Assembly: GCF_023151555.2 (NCBI RefSeq)
Contig: NZ_CP100425.1
Location: 1,054,001-1,118,000, forward strand
From: Photobacterium sp. CCB-ST2H9
GTDB lineage: Bacteria > Pseudomonadota > Gammaproteobacteria > Enterobacterales > Vibrionaceae
DNA: 64,000 nt
Direction of reading: 5' to 3'
Both the position numbers and the translations under genes were made by a program. Below, one piece after another: positions 20,824 through 29,681 of the stretch (positions are counted from its first letter, which is position 1; each line of letters opens with the position of its first letter). The notes below the pieces were generated by a model, which worked only from the letters and a program-made list of their open reading frames with translations, searched no databases and was not told where the DNA came from.

Positions 20824-20846
20824 AAAGGGGCCTCCCTGGCCCCTTT
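20824..20846 (-). terminator. Probable terminator of asnB
   Basis: Strong stem AAAGGGGCC / GGCCCCTTT downstream of asnB on the minus strand. The following T stretch is interrupted by C residues, so it may be a weak terminator. Confidence 0.55.
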
Positions 20847-20917
20847 GAGATAGCCTTCGCAAGCGGAGATAAGGCAAGCAAAGGCGGACGCGCTCTTGGA
20901 TGGAGTAACGCTCGGTC

Positions 20918-22591
20918 TTAAGCCTTCTGATAGGCTTCGTTGTGTACGGCTGCAACTGCCCGGCCGGATGGGTCTGCGCTGTTTTTAAAGCTCTCATCCC
21001 ACTCAATCGCTTTGGCTGAAGAACAGGCAATTGAAGGGCCTCCTGGTACACATTTGGCTGCGTCTTCCAGCGGGAACAATTCCTCAAAGATCTCACGGTA
21101 CACATACGCTTCTTTGGTGGTCGGCGTGTTGTACGGGAAACGGAAGCGGGCAGTTTCCAGTTGCTGATCCGTTACTTTCGCTGCAGCAACTTCTTTCAGG
21201 GTGTCGATCCAGCTGTAGCCAACACCGTCGGAGAACTGCTCTTTCTGACGCCATGCCACGGACTCTGGTAACAGGTCACCAAAACACTCGCGGATGATGT
21301 GTTTTTCCATCTTGCCGTTGCCGCACATTTTGTCCTGCGGGTTGATGCTCATGGCGACTTCCAGGAATTCTTTATCCAGGAAGGGAACACGTGCTTCGAT
21401 ACCCCAGGCTGCCATAGATTTATTTGCACGGGCACAGTCGAACATGTTCAGAGCCAGCAGCTTACGAACGGTTTCTTCATGAAATTCCTGAGCGTCAGGC
21501 GCTTTGTGGAAATACAGATAGCCACCGAAGACTTCGTCAGCTCCTTCACCGGACAGAACCATCTTAATCCCCATGGCACGGATTTTACGGGACATCAGGT
21601 ACATTGGTGTGGATGCACGGATCGTTGTGACGTCGTAGGTTTCGATGTGGTAAATCACATCCCGGATCGCGTCCAGACCTTCCTGAATGGTGTAAGTCAG
21701 CTCGTGGTGGACAGTACCGATATGATCGGCCACTTTTCTCGCGGCTTTCAGATCCGGTGCGCCTTCCAGGCCAATTGCGAATGAGTGCAGGGTCGGCCAC
21801 CAGGCATCAGACTGTTCGTTGTCTTCAATACGGCGTGATGCAAACTGCTTGGTGATTGCAGAAATCACGGAAGAATCCAGACCGCCTGACAGCAATACAC
21901 CGTAAGGGACATCGGTCATCAGCTGGCGTTTCACGGCACTTTCCAGTGCAGATTTCAGTCTCGCTTTGTCAGTAGCTGCGTCGGCGACCGTGCCATATTC
22001 CATCCAGTCACGTTTGTAGTAACGGACAGGCTCGCTTTTTTTGCTCCACAGGAAATGACCCGGAGGAAATTCACTGATGGTTTTACACACCGGAACCAGC
22101 GCTTTCATCTCAGAGGCAACGTAGTAGTTCCCATGTTCATCATGACCATGATACAGCGGAATGATACCGATATGGTCCCGGCCAATCAGGTAAGCATCTT
22201 CTTCTGCATCGTACAGAATGAAACCAAAAATACCGTTCAGGTAGTCCAGCAGCTCAGGGCCTTTCTCTTTGTAAAGAGCCAGGATGATTTCGCAGTCAGA
22301 TTCGGTTTGAAATGGGTAGTCTGCAGCCAGCTCAGCCTGTAAATCTTTATGGTTGTAGATTTCACCGTTGACGGCCAGAATATGAGTACGGTCAGTGTTA
22401 TACAGAGGCTGTTCACCGCTGTTCAGGTCGACAATAGCCAGACGCTCATGTGCAAGGATGGCTTTATCTGATGAATAAATACCAGACCAGTCTGGTCCGC
22501 GGTGACGCATTTTTTTCGACATTGACAGCGCGGTTTCGCGCAGGACCGTTGGGTCACTTTTAATATCTAGAATCCCGAATACTGAGCACAT
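20918..22591 (-). CDS. asnB: Asparagine synthase B, glutamine-hydrolysing
   Basis: Makes asparagine from aspartate, glutamine and ATP. It has 557 residues (E. coli AsnB 554). The N-terminal nucleophile amidotransferase domain starts MCSVFGILDIK, with Cys2 as the nucleophile, and contains the family HRGPDWSGIY. The C-terminal synthetase domain has the pyrophosphate loop LLSGGLDSSVISA and KMVLSGEGADEVFGGYLYF. It is monocistronic with a 278-base gap behind it, and convergent with gnd. V. cholerae also carries asnB near nagC-glnS, by memory of that genome. Confidence 0.97.
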   Translation of the reverse strand: MCSVFGILDIKSDPTVLRETALSMSKKMRHRGPDWSGIYSSDKAILAHERLAIVDLNSGEQPLYNTDRTHILAVNGEIYNHKDLQAELAADYPFQTESDCEIILALYKEKGPELLDYLNGIFGFILYDAEEDAYLIGRDHIGIIPLYHGHDEHGNYYVASEMKALVPVCKTISEFPPGHFLWSKKSEPVRYYKRDWMEYGTVADAATDKARLKSALESAVKRQLMTDVPYGVLLSGGLDSSVISAITKQFASRRIEDNEQSDAWWPTLHSFAIGLEGAPDLKAARKVADHIGTVHHELTYTIQEGLDAIRDVIYHIETYDVTTIRASTPMYLMSRKIRAMGIKMVLSGEGADEVFGGYLYFHKAPDAQEFHEETVRKLLALNMFDCARANKSMAAWGIEARVPFLDKEFLEVAMSINPQDKMCGNGKMEKHIIRECFGDLLPESVAWRQKEQFSDGVGYSWIDTLKEVAAAKVTDQQLETARFRFPYNTPTTKEAYVYREIFEELFPLEDAAKCVPGGPSIACSSAKAIEWDESFKNSADPSGRAVAAVHNEAYQKA

Positions 22592-22828
22592 ACTGACTAC
22601 TCCAACACATAGTTAAATAGGGGGAAACAAAGCCTGAATGAAGCAAGGGTATTGTTATTGTCCCTCAGCTTTTGTTCCGTTCTGATTGTTAAAATTGCGT
22701 ATTCAACAAACAAAAGCAACCCAAAACCATCAATCAATGTAAAAAAGACATCTTTGGTGAATAATATTTAATAAAATTAGGTTTAGGTGAATTTTTTTTA
22801 AAATCGGCTGGTTTTTTGGGCGGGAATC

Positions 22829-22856
22829 CGAACGGCCACCTTGGTGGCCGCTCGGA
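22829..22856 (-). terminator. Hairpin behind the antiporter gene, possible terminator
   Basis: Arms CGGCCACC / GGTGGCCG with a TT loop, extended by CCGA/TCGG ends, 14 bases after the antiporter stop. The next T-rich stretch on the minus strand is distant, so termination is unproven. Confidence 0.45.
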
Positions 22857-22869
22857 AAATTCAGAGGAA

Positions 22870-24456
22870 TTAAAAGGATTTGATATCTGCGGTGATTGAT
22901 TCACAGACATGCCGGGCGAAACCGTTACCGGCTTCCCGGTAGATGTTGAAGGCCGCGTCAACACCCTGTTCGAGGAGTGCTGCTTCTTCATCTTCATACC
23001 GGGCAATCGCTGCGATTTTTCCCTTGTAGCCAAGCTGGCGGATTTGCTCAAGAGCAACAGTATTTGCCTGACTGTGAGGCATTGCCAACAGGATCAGGCG
23101 GGTTTGGTGACGCGAAATCACCCGTGCCCAGAAATCCGGATCGGTTGCATCCCCAAGGATGACGTGACGGCCTTCCTGAACATGGCTTTCTACGGCCTCT
23201 TCGCGGTTTTCGATACCGACGACCTGGGGACCGAAGCGGCGAACCATTTCTTCATAAGCCCCGGTGCCGATTCTACCCATCCCAAGGATAAGGACTTGTT
23301 TCTTTCCTAAGTCGATGAGCCGGTCATTCGGATTCAGTTTTTCCGGCTCAAATTCCTTCAGCCATCGGGTGCTTTCCAGATAGATTCGGTGGCTCAGGCT
23401 GTTCAGCGGGGCAGACAACAAGAAGGACAGTGACACGGCAATTGCAATGGCGACCAAAAAGTCGCCCGGCAGCCAGCCAAGCTGATAGGCAAGCCCGGCC
23501 ACAATCAGACCAAACTCACTGTAGTTGAACAGCGTCAGTGTGCCGAGTAATGAAGTCCGGACCCTGAAATGGAACTTATGGAATACCAGATAGTAAAGTA
23601 ATCCCTTCAGCGGCAGCAGCAACAAGAGCAGCAGTGCTAACAGGAACCCTTCCCAGGTGGGCGATTCTGCAAGTCCGATGTTCAGGAAAAAGAAAACCAG
23701 TAACAGTTCTTTCAGATTAAAGAGTGACTTCGACAGTTCGGACGATTTGGGATGAGCTGCCAGCAGCATTCCCAGTACCAGAGCCCCCAAATCTGCCTTC
23801 ATGCCGACCAGACTGAAGAGCCCGGCTCCGGCAACCAGAGCCAGAAAAATGCCATAGAGAACCAGCATTTCTCCATGTCCGGCTTTATCCAGAATCTTGA
23901 ACAGAGAGGGACGGAGTAAGGGTAAGGCAAACAGTGCCAGTGCAGTGATTTCGGGTAATTTGCCAGTTGAGGCGGTCAGGAAAATGACCGCGAAAATATC
24001 CTGCATAACCAGCACGCCAATGGCAAGGGTACCATAGGTCGCATTCAGTTCACCTTTCTCTTGTAAGGCTTTGATTGCAAAGACAGTGCTGGAAAAAGAA
24101 AGCGCGAAGCCGAGTAAAGCAAGTTGCGCGATTTCCAGGTCTTCAAGGATACCCAGCCCTAAGGTTTTGAGGGCGAAGAGGGTAAAGGTAAAGATAGCTG
24201 TCGTGAGAATGTTGTGTATCGTCGCTCCGGCCCAGACTTCTTTTTGCAGCAGGGTTTTAATGTCCAGCTTCAGACCGATGCAAAACAAAAGGATGGTGAC
24301 CCCGAGATCAGCAATGGCACTAATCACGGGAGTGGTTGAATAGCCGAAAGAGTTCAGTACAAATCCTGCGACCAGGAATCCGACTAACGGAGGGAGTTTG
24401 CTTCTAAGCGCTAAATAACCTGCCAGAAAAGCAGCAATGATATAAATCAGATCCAT
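22870..24456 (-). CDS. CPA2-family cation/proton antiporter with RCK domain (KefC/YbaL-like)
   Basis: A 528-residue inner-membrane transporter. About twelve hydrophobic segments fill residues 1-375 (from MDLIYIIAAFLAGYLAL), with the CPA2 half-channel signature ADLGVTILLFCIGLKLD. A C-terminal TrkA-N/RCK domain starts KQVLILGMGRIGTGAYEEM, with a GxGxxG nucleotide site. Relatives such as KefC exchange K+ for H+ and are gated by nucleotides or glutathione adducts; the ion here is not determined by sequence. The start is set at the ATG 24456; an in-frame TTG at 24480 is less likely. A perfect palindrome lies about 30 bases upstream. Confidence 0.85.
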   Translation of the reverse strand: MDLIYIIAAFLAGYLALRSKLPPLVGFLVAGFVLNSFGYSTTPVISAIADLGVTILLFCIGLKLDIKTLLQKEVWAGATIHNILTTAIFTFTLFALKTLGLGILEDLEIAQLALLGFALSFSSTVFAIKALQEKGELNATYGTLAIGVLVMQDIFAVIFLTASTGKLPEITALALFALPLLRPSLFKILDKAGHGEMLVLYGIFLALVAGAGLFSLVGMKADLGALVLGMLLAAHPKSSELSKSLFNLKELLLVFFFLNIGLAESPTWEGFLLALLLLLLLPLKGLLYYLVFHKFHFRVRTSLLGTLTLFNYSEFGLIVAGLAYQLGWLPGDFLVAIAIAVSLSFLLSAPLNSLSHRIYLESTRWLKEFEPEKLNPNDRLIDLGKKQVLILGMGRIGTGAYEEMVRRFGPQVVGIENREEAVESHVQEGRHVILGDATDPDFWARVISRHQTRLILLAMPHSQANTVALEQIRQLGYKGKIAAIARYEDEEAALLEQGVDAAFNIYREAGNGFARHVCESITADIKSF

Positions 24457-24483
24457 AAGAAAGCTTCGTATCCAGAGCAATAA

Positions 24484-24499
24484 GAAATGATATCATTTC
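24484..24499. promoter_or_regulatory. Perfect 16-bp palindrome upstream of antiporter gene
   Basis: GAAATGATATCATTTC is a perfect palindrome, 28 bases before the antiporter start codon. It looks like an operator for a dimeric regulator. It is not a clear match to the Fur or NagC consensus that I can recall. Confidence 0.45.
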
Positions 24500-24530
24500 A
24501 ATTGGTTGCATTTGTTGGGCCGAATATAAC

Positions 24531-24562
24531 ACAGGGTATGCCTTAAAAAAGACATACCCTGT
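24531..24562. repeat. Inverted repeat between nagC and antiporter gene
   Basis: Arms ACAGGGTATG / CATACCCTGT, perfect over 10 bp, with a 12-base AT-rich loop. It probably ends the nagC transcript (minus strand), though the T run lies inside the loop and not after the stem. It could also be a regulatory site. Confidence 0.5.
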
Positions 24563-24593
24563 CAACATAATAGTTTTCTAATTGTAACTGTTT

Positions 24594-25811
24594 TTAATCT
24601 TCAAGCAGGCGTTGCAACAGAACTCCGTTGAGCATCGCACGTTTGATCATCGAAAATGCTCCGATTGTGGGTTGCGTATAGAGCTGGGACTCCACAATTG
24701 GCAGTGACTGGTGGAAGGTAGACAGTGATTGTGTTTCGATACAACGTCTGATTGCCGGGAAAACAATATCTTTTGCGAGTGTAATGTTGCCTGCAACAAC
24801 AATCTTTTGCGGATTGAACAGGTTGATTGTCATCGCCAGCGCTTTGCCTAGCTGGTTCCCCACTTTCACCAGCGCTTGTGTTGCAAGCTCATCACCTTGA
24901 TTCGCCGCTTCACATATCGCCGGCATGGTCACGTCTTCCAGTTTCTGCAGGCTGCTTGGATAGCCCTGATCAAGCAATGCCTGAACGTGGCGGATAATTG
25001 CTGGATCGGCTGCAACAGTTTCAAGGCAACCGAAATTGCCACATTGGCACTTATCGCCGAGTGGATCGATTTGGATATGACCAATTTCACCTACATTTCG
25101 GTTATAACCCAGGAAAACCTGACCATTGACGATGATTCCGGCCCCTGTACCACGATGGACACTGACAAGAATCGAATCTCTGCAGTCCTGACTTGCGCCA
25201 AAGTAGTGTTCGGCTAAAGCCAGTCCTCGGATGTCATTCCCGACGAAACAAGACACCCCATATTTATCCGTAATGATATCGGCAAGTGCCAGAGGAGACT
25301 CAATCGTAATATTTGGCATGTACTCTACAATCCCTTTTTCAGGGTCGATGAGTCCGGGGAGAGTGATGCCGAATGCAATGAGTTCTTTCAGGATGGATTG
25401 ATTCGCACTGATAAACTGGCGGATATGCTCCGAGAGTCCGTCGAGCAGTTCCTGCTGATTTGAGTAAGGAAAATGATGAGCCGTTCCTGCCAGGCTCTTA
25501 CCGCTCAAATCGTAAAGCGTCATTTCGATATAATCGCGACCCAGCCGGATAGCAATCGAGTGGAAAGGCGCTGACTCTGTTGTGAGAGAGATTGCGCGAC
25601 GGCCACCTGTCGAAGCTTGTTGTGCGACCTCTTTGATGAGGCCGCGTTCAAGCAATTGGCGGGTAATCTTGGTCACACTGGCTGGCGCTAATTGACTGAC
25701 GTCTGCCACTTGAATTCGAGAAATAGGGCCTTGCAAGTCAATGAGCCGGTAAACAGCTGCACTATTCAGCTGTTTCACCAGGTCGACATTACCGATTTGT
25801 CCGCCAGTCAT
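24594..25811 (-). CDS. nagC: N-acetylglucosamine repressor NagC (ROK family)
   Basis: Transcriptional repressor of GlcNAc genes, induced by GlcNAc-6-phosphate. The 405-residue protein (E. coli 406) has an N-terminal winged helix (about 15-80: DLQGPISRIQVADVSQLAPA, VTKITRQLLERG) and a ROK domain with SVHRGTGAGIIVNGQVFLG, GNVGEIGH-like NVGEIGHIQI and the zinc cluster CQCGNFGCLE. It starts two bases after nagA and probably forms a nagB-nagA-nagC operon. It likely binds the inverted repeat between nagB and nagE. Confidence 0.95.
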   Translation of the reverse strand: MTGGQIGNVDLVKQLNSAAVYRLIDLQGPISRIQVADVSQLAPASVTKITRQLLERGLIKEVAQQASTGGRRAISLTTESAPFHSIAIRLGRDYIEMTLYDLSGKSLAGTAHHFPYSNQQELLDGLSEHIRQFISANQSILKELIAFGITLPGLIDPEKGIVEYMPNITIESPLALADIITDKYGVSCFVGNDIRGLALAEHYFGASQDCRDSILVSVHRGTGAGIIVNGQVFLGYNRNVGEIGHIQIDPLGDKCQCGNFGCLETVAADPAIIRHVQALLDQGYPSSLQKLEDVTMPAICEAANQGDELATQALVKVGNQLGKALAMTINLFNPQKIVVAGNITLAKDIVFPAIRRCIETQSLSTFHQSLPIVESQLYTQPTIGAFSMIKRAMLNGVLLQRLLED

Positions 25812-25813
25812 AG

Positions 25814-26950
25814 TTAAGTTTGCTCGTATTTTCCGTTAACCACTGTCGCCCTGACACGGAAATCACGATCAAAAACAGCCAGGTTAGCCACCATGCCTTT
25901 TTTGACAGCCCCCAGTTTCTTATCCACACCAATGGCGCGGGCAGGGTACAGGGTAGCCATACGAATCGCTTCGTCCAGGGCGATACCTACATGTTCAACA
26001 CTGTTCTGAACGGCTTCAATCATCGTCAGTGCAGAACCGCCAAGTGTGCCGTTTTCATCAACACACTTACCATCACGGTAATATACTTTCTTACCAACAA
26101 AAATAAAGTGATCTATGTCTGCTCCTGCTGGTGCTGTCGCATCCGTCACAAGAATCAGTTTTTCCCTTTTAATTCTGTGAGCTATACGAATATTGGCATA
26201 GTCAACGTGAAAGCCGTCAGCAATGATGCCAGTGTATACTTCTGGCGTATCGTAAATGGCTCCGACCATTCCCGGTTCGCGTCCGGCAATTGGAGTCATC
26301 GCATTGAACAGATGTGTACTGAAAGTGATACCTGCAGCAAAGCCTCTGCGAGCTTCAGCGTATGTTGCGTTCGTATGGCCAGCAGAAACTACAATGCCGG
26401 CCTGGGCCAGTTTCTCGATATGTTTGGCGGGAGTCTGCTCCGGAGCAAGGGTCACTTTGGTGATGATATCAGCGTTTTCACACAAAAAATCAATCATTTC
26501 ATCGTCTGAACGACGGATGTGATCCACACTGTGGATCCCTTTTTTCATCACATTCAGGTAGGGCCCTTCAAGGTGAAGACCTAATGAATGGTTTTGGTAA
26601 TTTTCTTCATACTCACGGGCAGCGAAAACGGCAGCTTTCATGTCGTTATCTGACGAGGTGATCAGGGTCGGAAGAAAGCTGGTGCAACCTGACTTGAGGT
26701 TGGCTTTGTGCATGGTGTGAATTGTGTCAGCTGTGATTTCATCGTTGAACATCACGCCACCACAACCATTCAACTGAAGGTCAATAAAGCCTGGAGACAG
26801 GTTCGCCCCATCCAGATTCTGGATAGGAAGATCAGCAGGTAGCTCTGCCTCAGGGCATACAGCGCGAATGTTCACTCCGTCAATAATAACAGCGTGGTTA
26901 TCCAGCACATCGCTACCGGTAAAAATGCGGCAGTTGGTCAGCGCGTACAT
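25814..26950 (-). CDS. nagA: N-acetylglucosamine-6-phosphate deacetylase
   Basis: Converts GlcNAc-6-phosphate to glucosamine-6-phosphate and acetate in the cytosol. The 378-residue amidohydrolase (E. coli 382) has the metal ligands in [21 protein letters not shown] and FSTHLFNAM and the catalytic aspartate in [10 protein letters not shown]. The start MYALTN at 26950 is chosen because AGGA lies 7 bases before it; the ATG two codons upstream is too close. It sits 16 bases after nagB in the same operon. Confidence 0.97.
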   Translation of the reverse strand: MYALTNCRIFTGSDVLDNHAVIIDGVNIRAVCPEAELPADLPIQNLDGANLSPGFIDLQLNGCGGVMFNDEITADTIHTMHKANLKSGCTSFLPTLITSSDNDMKAAVFAAREYEENYQNHSLGLHLEGPYLNVMKKGIHSVDHIRRSDDEMIDFLCENADIITKVTLAPEQTPAKHIEKLAQAGIVVSAGHTNATYAEARRGFAAGITFSTHLFNAMTPIAGREPGMVGAIYDTPEVYTGIIADGFHVDYANIRIAHRIKREKLILVTDATAPAGADIDHFIFVGKKVYYRDGKCVDENGTLGGSALTMIEAVQNSVEHVGIALDEAIRMATLYPARAIGVDKKLGAVKKGMVANLAVFDRDFRVRATVVNGKYEQT

Positions 26951-26966
26951 GAACATATCCTATTGA

Positions 26967-27767
26967 TTAAAGGTGTTTGATGTTTTCTGCTTCCAGTTCC
27001 TCAAAATAACGAACTGTTTTCACTTTCAGCTCCTGCGTTGCAGGTTCATCACAGACGATCAGAGATTTCGGATGCAGCTGCAGGGCAGAAACCGTCCAGA
27101 GGTGGTTTACACAGCCCTCAACAGCGGCTTCAAGTGCCAGAGCCTTGTTATGGCCTGTTACCAGAATCATGACTTCTTCCGCATCCAGCAGAGTACCGAC
27201 GCCGATAGTCAGTGCATACTTGGGTACTTGTTTCATATCACCATCGAAGAAACGAGAATTAGCAATACGTGTGTCTTCGGTCAGGGTTTTAATCCGGGTA
27301 CGTGATGCCAGGGAAGACGCTGGTTCATTGAATGCGATATGGCCATCGTTGCCAACACCGCCCATGAACAGATGGATTTTTCCGTAAGATTTAATCTTCT
27401 CTTCGTAACGCTTGCACTCTGCTGAGTGGTCATCGGTATTTCCGTTCAGCAGGTTTATGTTTTCTTCTTGAATATCAATATGATTGAAGAAGTTGTTATA
27501 CATGAAACTGCGGTAGGATTCCGGATGGTCAGAAGGCAGGCCAACGTACTCATCCATGTTAAATGTGACCACATGCTTAAAACTTACTTCACCAGCATTA
27601 TAAAGCTCAATCAGACGCTTGTAGGTTGCCAGAGGCGTACCGCCGGTAGGCAGGCCAAGTACGAAAGGACGATCAGTAGTTGGCTTAAATTTATTAATAC
27701 GATCAACGATATAACGTGCTGACCACAAACCAACTTCGCGTGCGTTGTTCAGTGGGATAAGTCTCAC
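26967..27767 (-). CDS. nagB: Glucosamine-6-phosphate deaminase
   Basis: Converts glucosamine-6-phosphate to fructose-6-phosphate and ammonia, feeding GlcNAc into glycolysis. The 266-residue protein has the same length as the E. coli hexameric enzyme. Signatures are [24 protein letters not shown] (catalytic Asp), and [20 protein letters not shown], which holds the active-site His and Glu. The start is GTG at 27765-27767 after GAGGTG. It is the first gene of nagBAC, divergent from nagE. As I recall, V. cholerae keeps nagB elsewhere, so this E. coli-like order is a difference. Confidence 0.97.
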   Translation of the reverse strand: MRLIPLNNAREVGLWSARYIVDRINKFKPTTDRPFVLGLPTGGTPLATYKRLIELYNAGEVSFKHVVTFNMDEYVGLPSDHPESYRSFMYNNFFNHIDIQEENINLLNGNTDDHSAECKRYEEKIKSYGKIHLFMGGVGNDGHIAFNEPASSLASRTRIKTLTEDTRIANSRFFDGDMKQVPKYALTIGVGTLLDAEEVMILVTGHNKALALEAAVEGCVNHLWTVSALQLHPKSLIVCDEPATQELKVKTVRYFEELEAENIKHL

Positions 27768-27888
27768 GGTAACACCTCATTGCTATAAAAGAATACTCGA
27801 GAATTTTAGCTTTATATCTGATTTCTTTCGAATGATAAAATAAGTTTTATGACCGGGCTAGCAAAATCGCGTAAACAGCGCAGGTGCT

Positions 27889-27904
27889 GGTGATTGGGAT
27901 CACA
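27889..27904. promoter_or_regulatory. CRP-cAMP binding site (predicted)
   Basis: GGTGATTGGGATCACA matches TGTGA-N6-TCACA at 9 of 10 positions. It lies between the divergent nagB and nagE genes, both of which need CRP in E. coli. Confidence 0.65.
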
Positions 27905-27915
27905 AATGATAACGT

Positions 27916-27939
27916 TTTAATTTGCGGGGCGAAATTAAA
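27916..27939. promoter_or_regulatory. NagC operator (predicted)
   Basis: Perfect 8-bp arms TTTAATTT and AAATTAAA around a GC-rich centre GCGGGGCG. AT-rich arms with a central C/G pair are typical of NagC/ROK operators. It lies about 85 bases before nagE. Confidence 0.6.
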
Positions 27940-28022
27940 GGCATAAACTGCAACTAACTTAATCGGGTAACTAAAATAAGTTATCTAAACCGCATCTAAG
28001 AAAACCATAGGGGGAACTAAGG

Positions 28023-29513
28023 GTGAATATTCTTGGATACTTTCAAAAAGTAGGTAAGGCGTTGATGGTGCCAGTCGCCACGCTGCCTGCCGCCGCAATA
28101 CTCATGGGTATAGGTTACTGGATTGATCCGAACGGCTGGGGTGCCAACAGCGCACTGGCAGCTTTCCTGATCAAAGCAGGCGGCGCGATTATCGAAAACA
28201 TGTCTGTCCTGTTTGCTGTCGGTGTCGCGTACGGTATGTCAAAAGATAAAGATGGTGCAGCAGCACTTTCTGGCTTCGTTGGCTATCTTGTTGTCACCAC
28301 TCTTTGTTCTCCAGCGGCCGTTGCTCAGATTCAGGGTATCGACCTAAGTGCTGTTCCTGCGGCATTCGGTAAGATTGAAAACCAGTTCGTCGGTATTCTG
28401 GTCGGTATCGTTTCGGCTGAGCTGTATAACCGTTATTCGACGGTTGAACTGCACAAAGCATTGGCTTTCTTTAGCGGTAAGCGTCTGGTTCCTATCCTGA
28501 CTTCTGTTGCAGGTATTTTCCTGGCATTCGTTCTGATGTACGTCTGGCCACACGTCTATGGCGGTCTGGTTCACTTTGGTGAAGGAATTCAAGGGCTGGG
28601 TGATGTTGGTGCGGGTCTGTATGCATTCTTCAACCGTCTGCTGATCCCTGTTGGTCTGCACCACGCACTGAACTCAGTATTCTGGTTCGATGTTGCAGGT
28701 ATTAATGACCTGCCTAACTTCCTGGGTGGCGCGAAGTCTATTGCTGACGGTGTGGCGGTTCCTGGTCAAACCGGTATTTACATGGGTGGTTTCTTCCCAA
28801 TTATGATGTTCGGTCTGCCTGGTGCTGCACTGGCGATGTACCATACAGCGAAGCCGGAAAACAAAGAGAAAGTTGCTTCTATCATGATTGCAGCTGCTTT
28901 TGCTTCATTCTTTACTGGTGTGACTGAGCCGCTGGAATTTGCCTTCATGTTCCTGGCCCCTGCGCTGTACGTTGTGCACGCAGTTCTGACGGGTATCTCC
29001 GTTTATATCGCAGCAAGCATGCAGTGGATTTCCGGTTTTGGTTTCTCTGCAGGTATGGTCGATATGGTTCTGCAATCTAAAAACCCGCTGGCGACACAGT
29101 GGTATATGCTGATTGTCCAGGGTCTGGTCTTCTTTGCGATTTACTATGCAGTCTTCCGTTTTGCAATCGTGAAGTTCAATCTGAAGACTCCTGGTCGTGA
29201 AGATGCAGATGCCGACGAAGCTATTGGCGCAGGTTCTCAGGAAACCGGTGAACTGGCGAAACAGTACCTGAAAGCACTGGGTGGTCATGGCAACCTGGAA
29301 AACATTGATGCTTGTATTACTCGTCTGCGTCTGACACTGAAAGACAGCAGTCTGGCTGACGAGAAAACACTGAAAGCACTGGGTGCCATGGGTGTTGTGA
29401 AACTGGGTTCAAACAACCTGCAGGTAATTCTTGGCCCACTGGCCGAAATCGTTGCGGGTGAGATGAAGAAGATCCCGGCATCAGAAGACCTGTCTGCGGT
29501 AAAACTGCCGTAA
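28023..29513 (+). CDS. nagE: PTS N-acetylglucosamine transporter, EIICB
   Basis: Takes up GlcNAc and phosphorylates it to GlcNAc-6-phosphate. The 496 residues hold a glucose-type EIIC membrane domain (about 1-370; starts MNILGYFQKVGKALMVPVA, with GVTEPLEFAFMFLAP) and a C-terminal EIIB domain with the phospho-cysteine in NIDACITRLRL (Cys431). The EIIA domain of E. coli NagE (648 residues) is absent, so a separate EIIA such as Crr must give the phosphate. The start is GTG at 28023. It is divergent from nagBAC, and a terminator follows. Confidence 0.96.
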   Translation: MNILGYFQKVGKALMVPVATLPAAAILMGIGYWIDPNGWGANSALAAFLIKAGGAIIENMSVLFAVGVAYGMSKDKDGAAALSGFVGYLVVTTLCSPAAVAQIQGIDLSAVPAAFGKIENQFVGILVGIVSAELYNRYSTVELHKALAFFSGKRLVPILTSVAGIFLAFVLMYVWPHVYGGLVHFGEGIQGLGDVGAGLYAFFNRLLIPVGLHHALNSVFWFDVAGINDLPNFLGGAKSIADGVAVPGQTGIYMGGFFPIMMFGLPGAALAMYHTAKPENKEKVASIMIAAAFASFFTGVTEPLEFAFMFLAPALYVVHAVLTGISVYIAASMQWISGFGFSAGMVDMVLQSKNPLATQWYMLIVQGLVFFAIYYAVFRFAIVKFNLKTPGREDADADEAIGAGSQETGELAKQYLKALGGHGNLENIDACITRLRLTLKDSSLADEKTLKALGAMGVVKLGSNNLQVILGPLAEIVAGEMKKIPASEDLSAVKLP

Positions 29514-29552
29514 CTGACAGCTCATCTGAGCTAAAAATCGAGTGAAAAGTGA

Positions 29553-29580
29553 GGCCGGCCCAAATGGGCCGGTTTTTTTT
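29553..29580 (+). terminator. Terminator of nagE
   Basis: Stem CCGGCCC / GGGCCGG with an AAAT loop and eight T residues. Confidence 0.92.
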
Positions 29581-29681
29581 CGCTCTGATCATGAATCAAT
29601 GCATACTAATTGTTGAGTCATGGCCTGTATTTGTGGATCATTACAGGTTTGAAGATCCTGTTAGCACACGAGGTGTTATTG

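Larger units (their letters stand above)
27768..28022. promoter_or_regulatory. nagB-nagE divergent control region
   Basis: This 255-base region carries the promoters of nagBAC and nagE. Two recognisable sites are annotated separately, a CRP-like site and a NagC-like inverted repeat. The arrangement resembles E. coli, where NagC bound at nagB and nagE sites forms a DNA loop. A second, weaker symmetrical TTCGAA-centred element near 27826-27845 might be the partner site. Confidence 0.6.
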
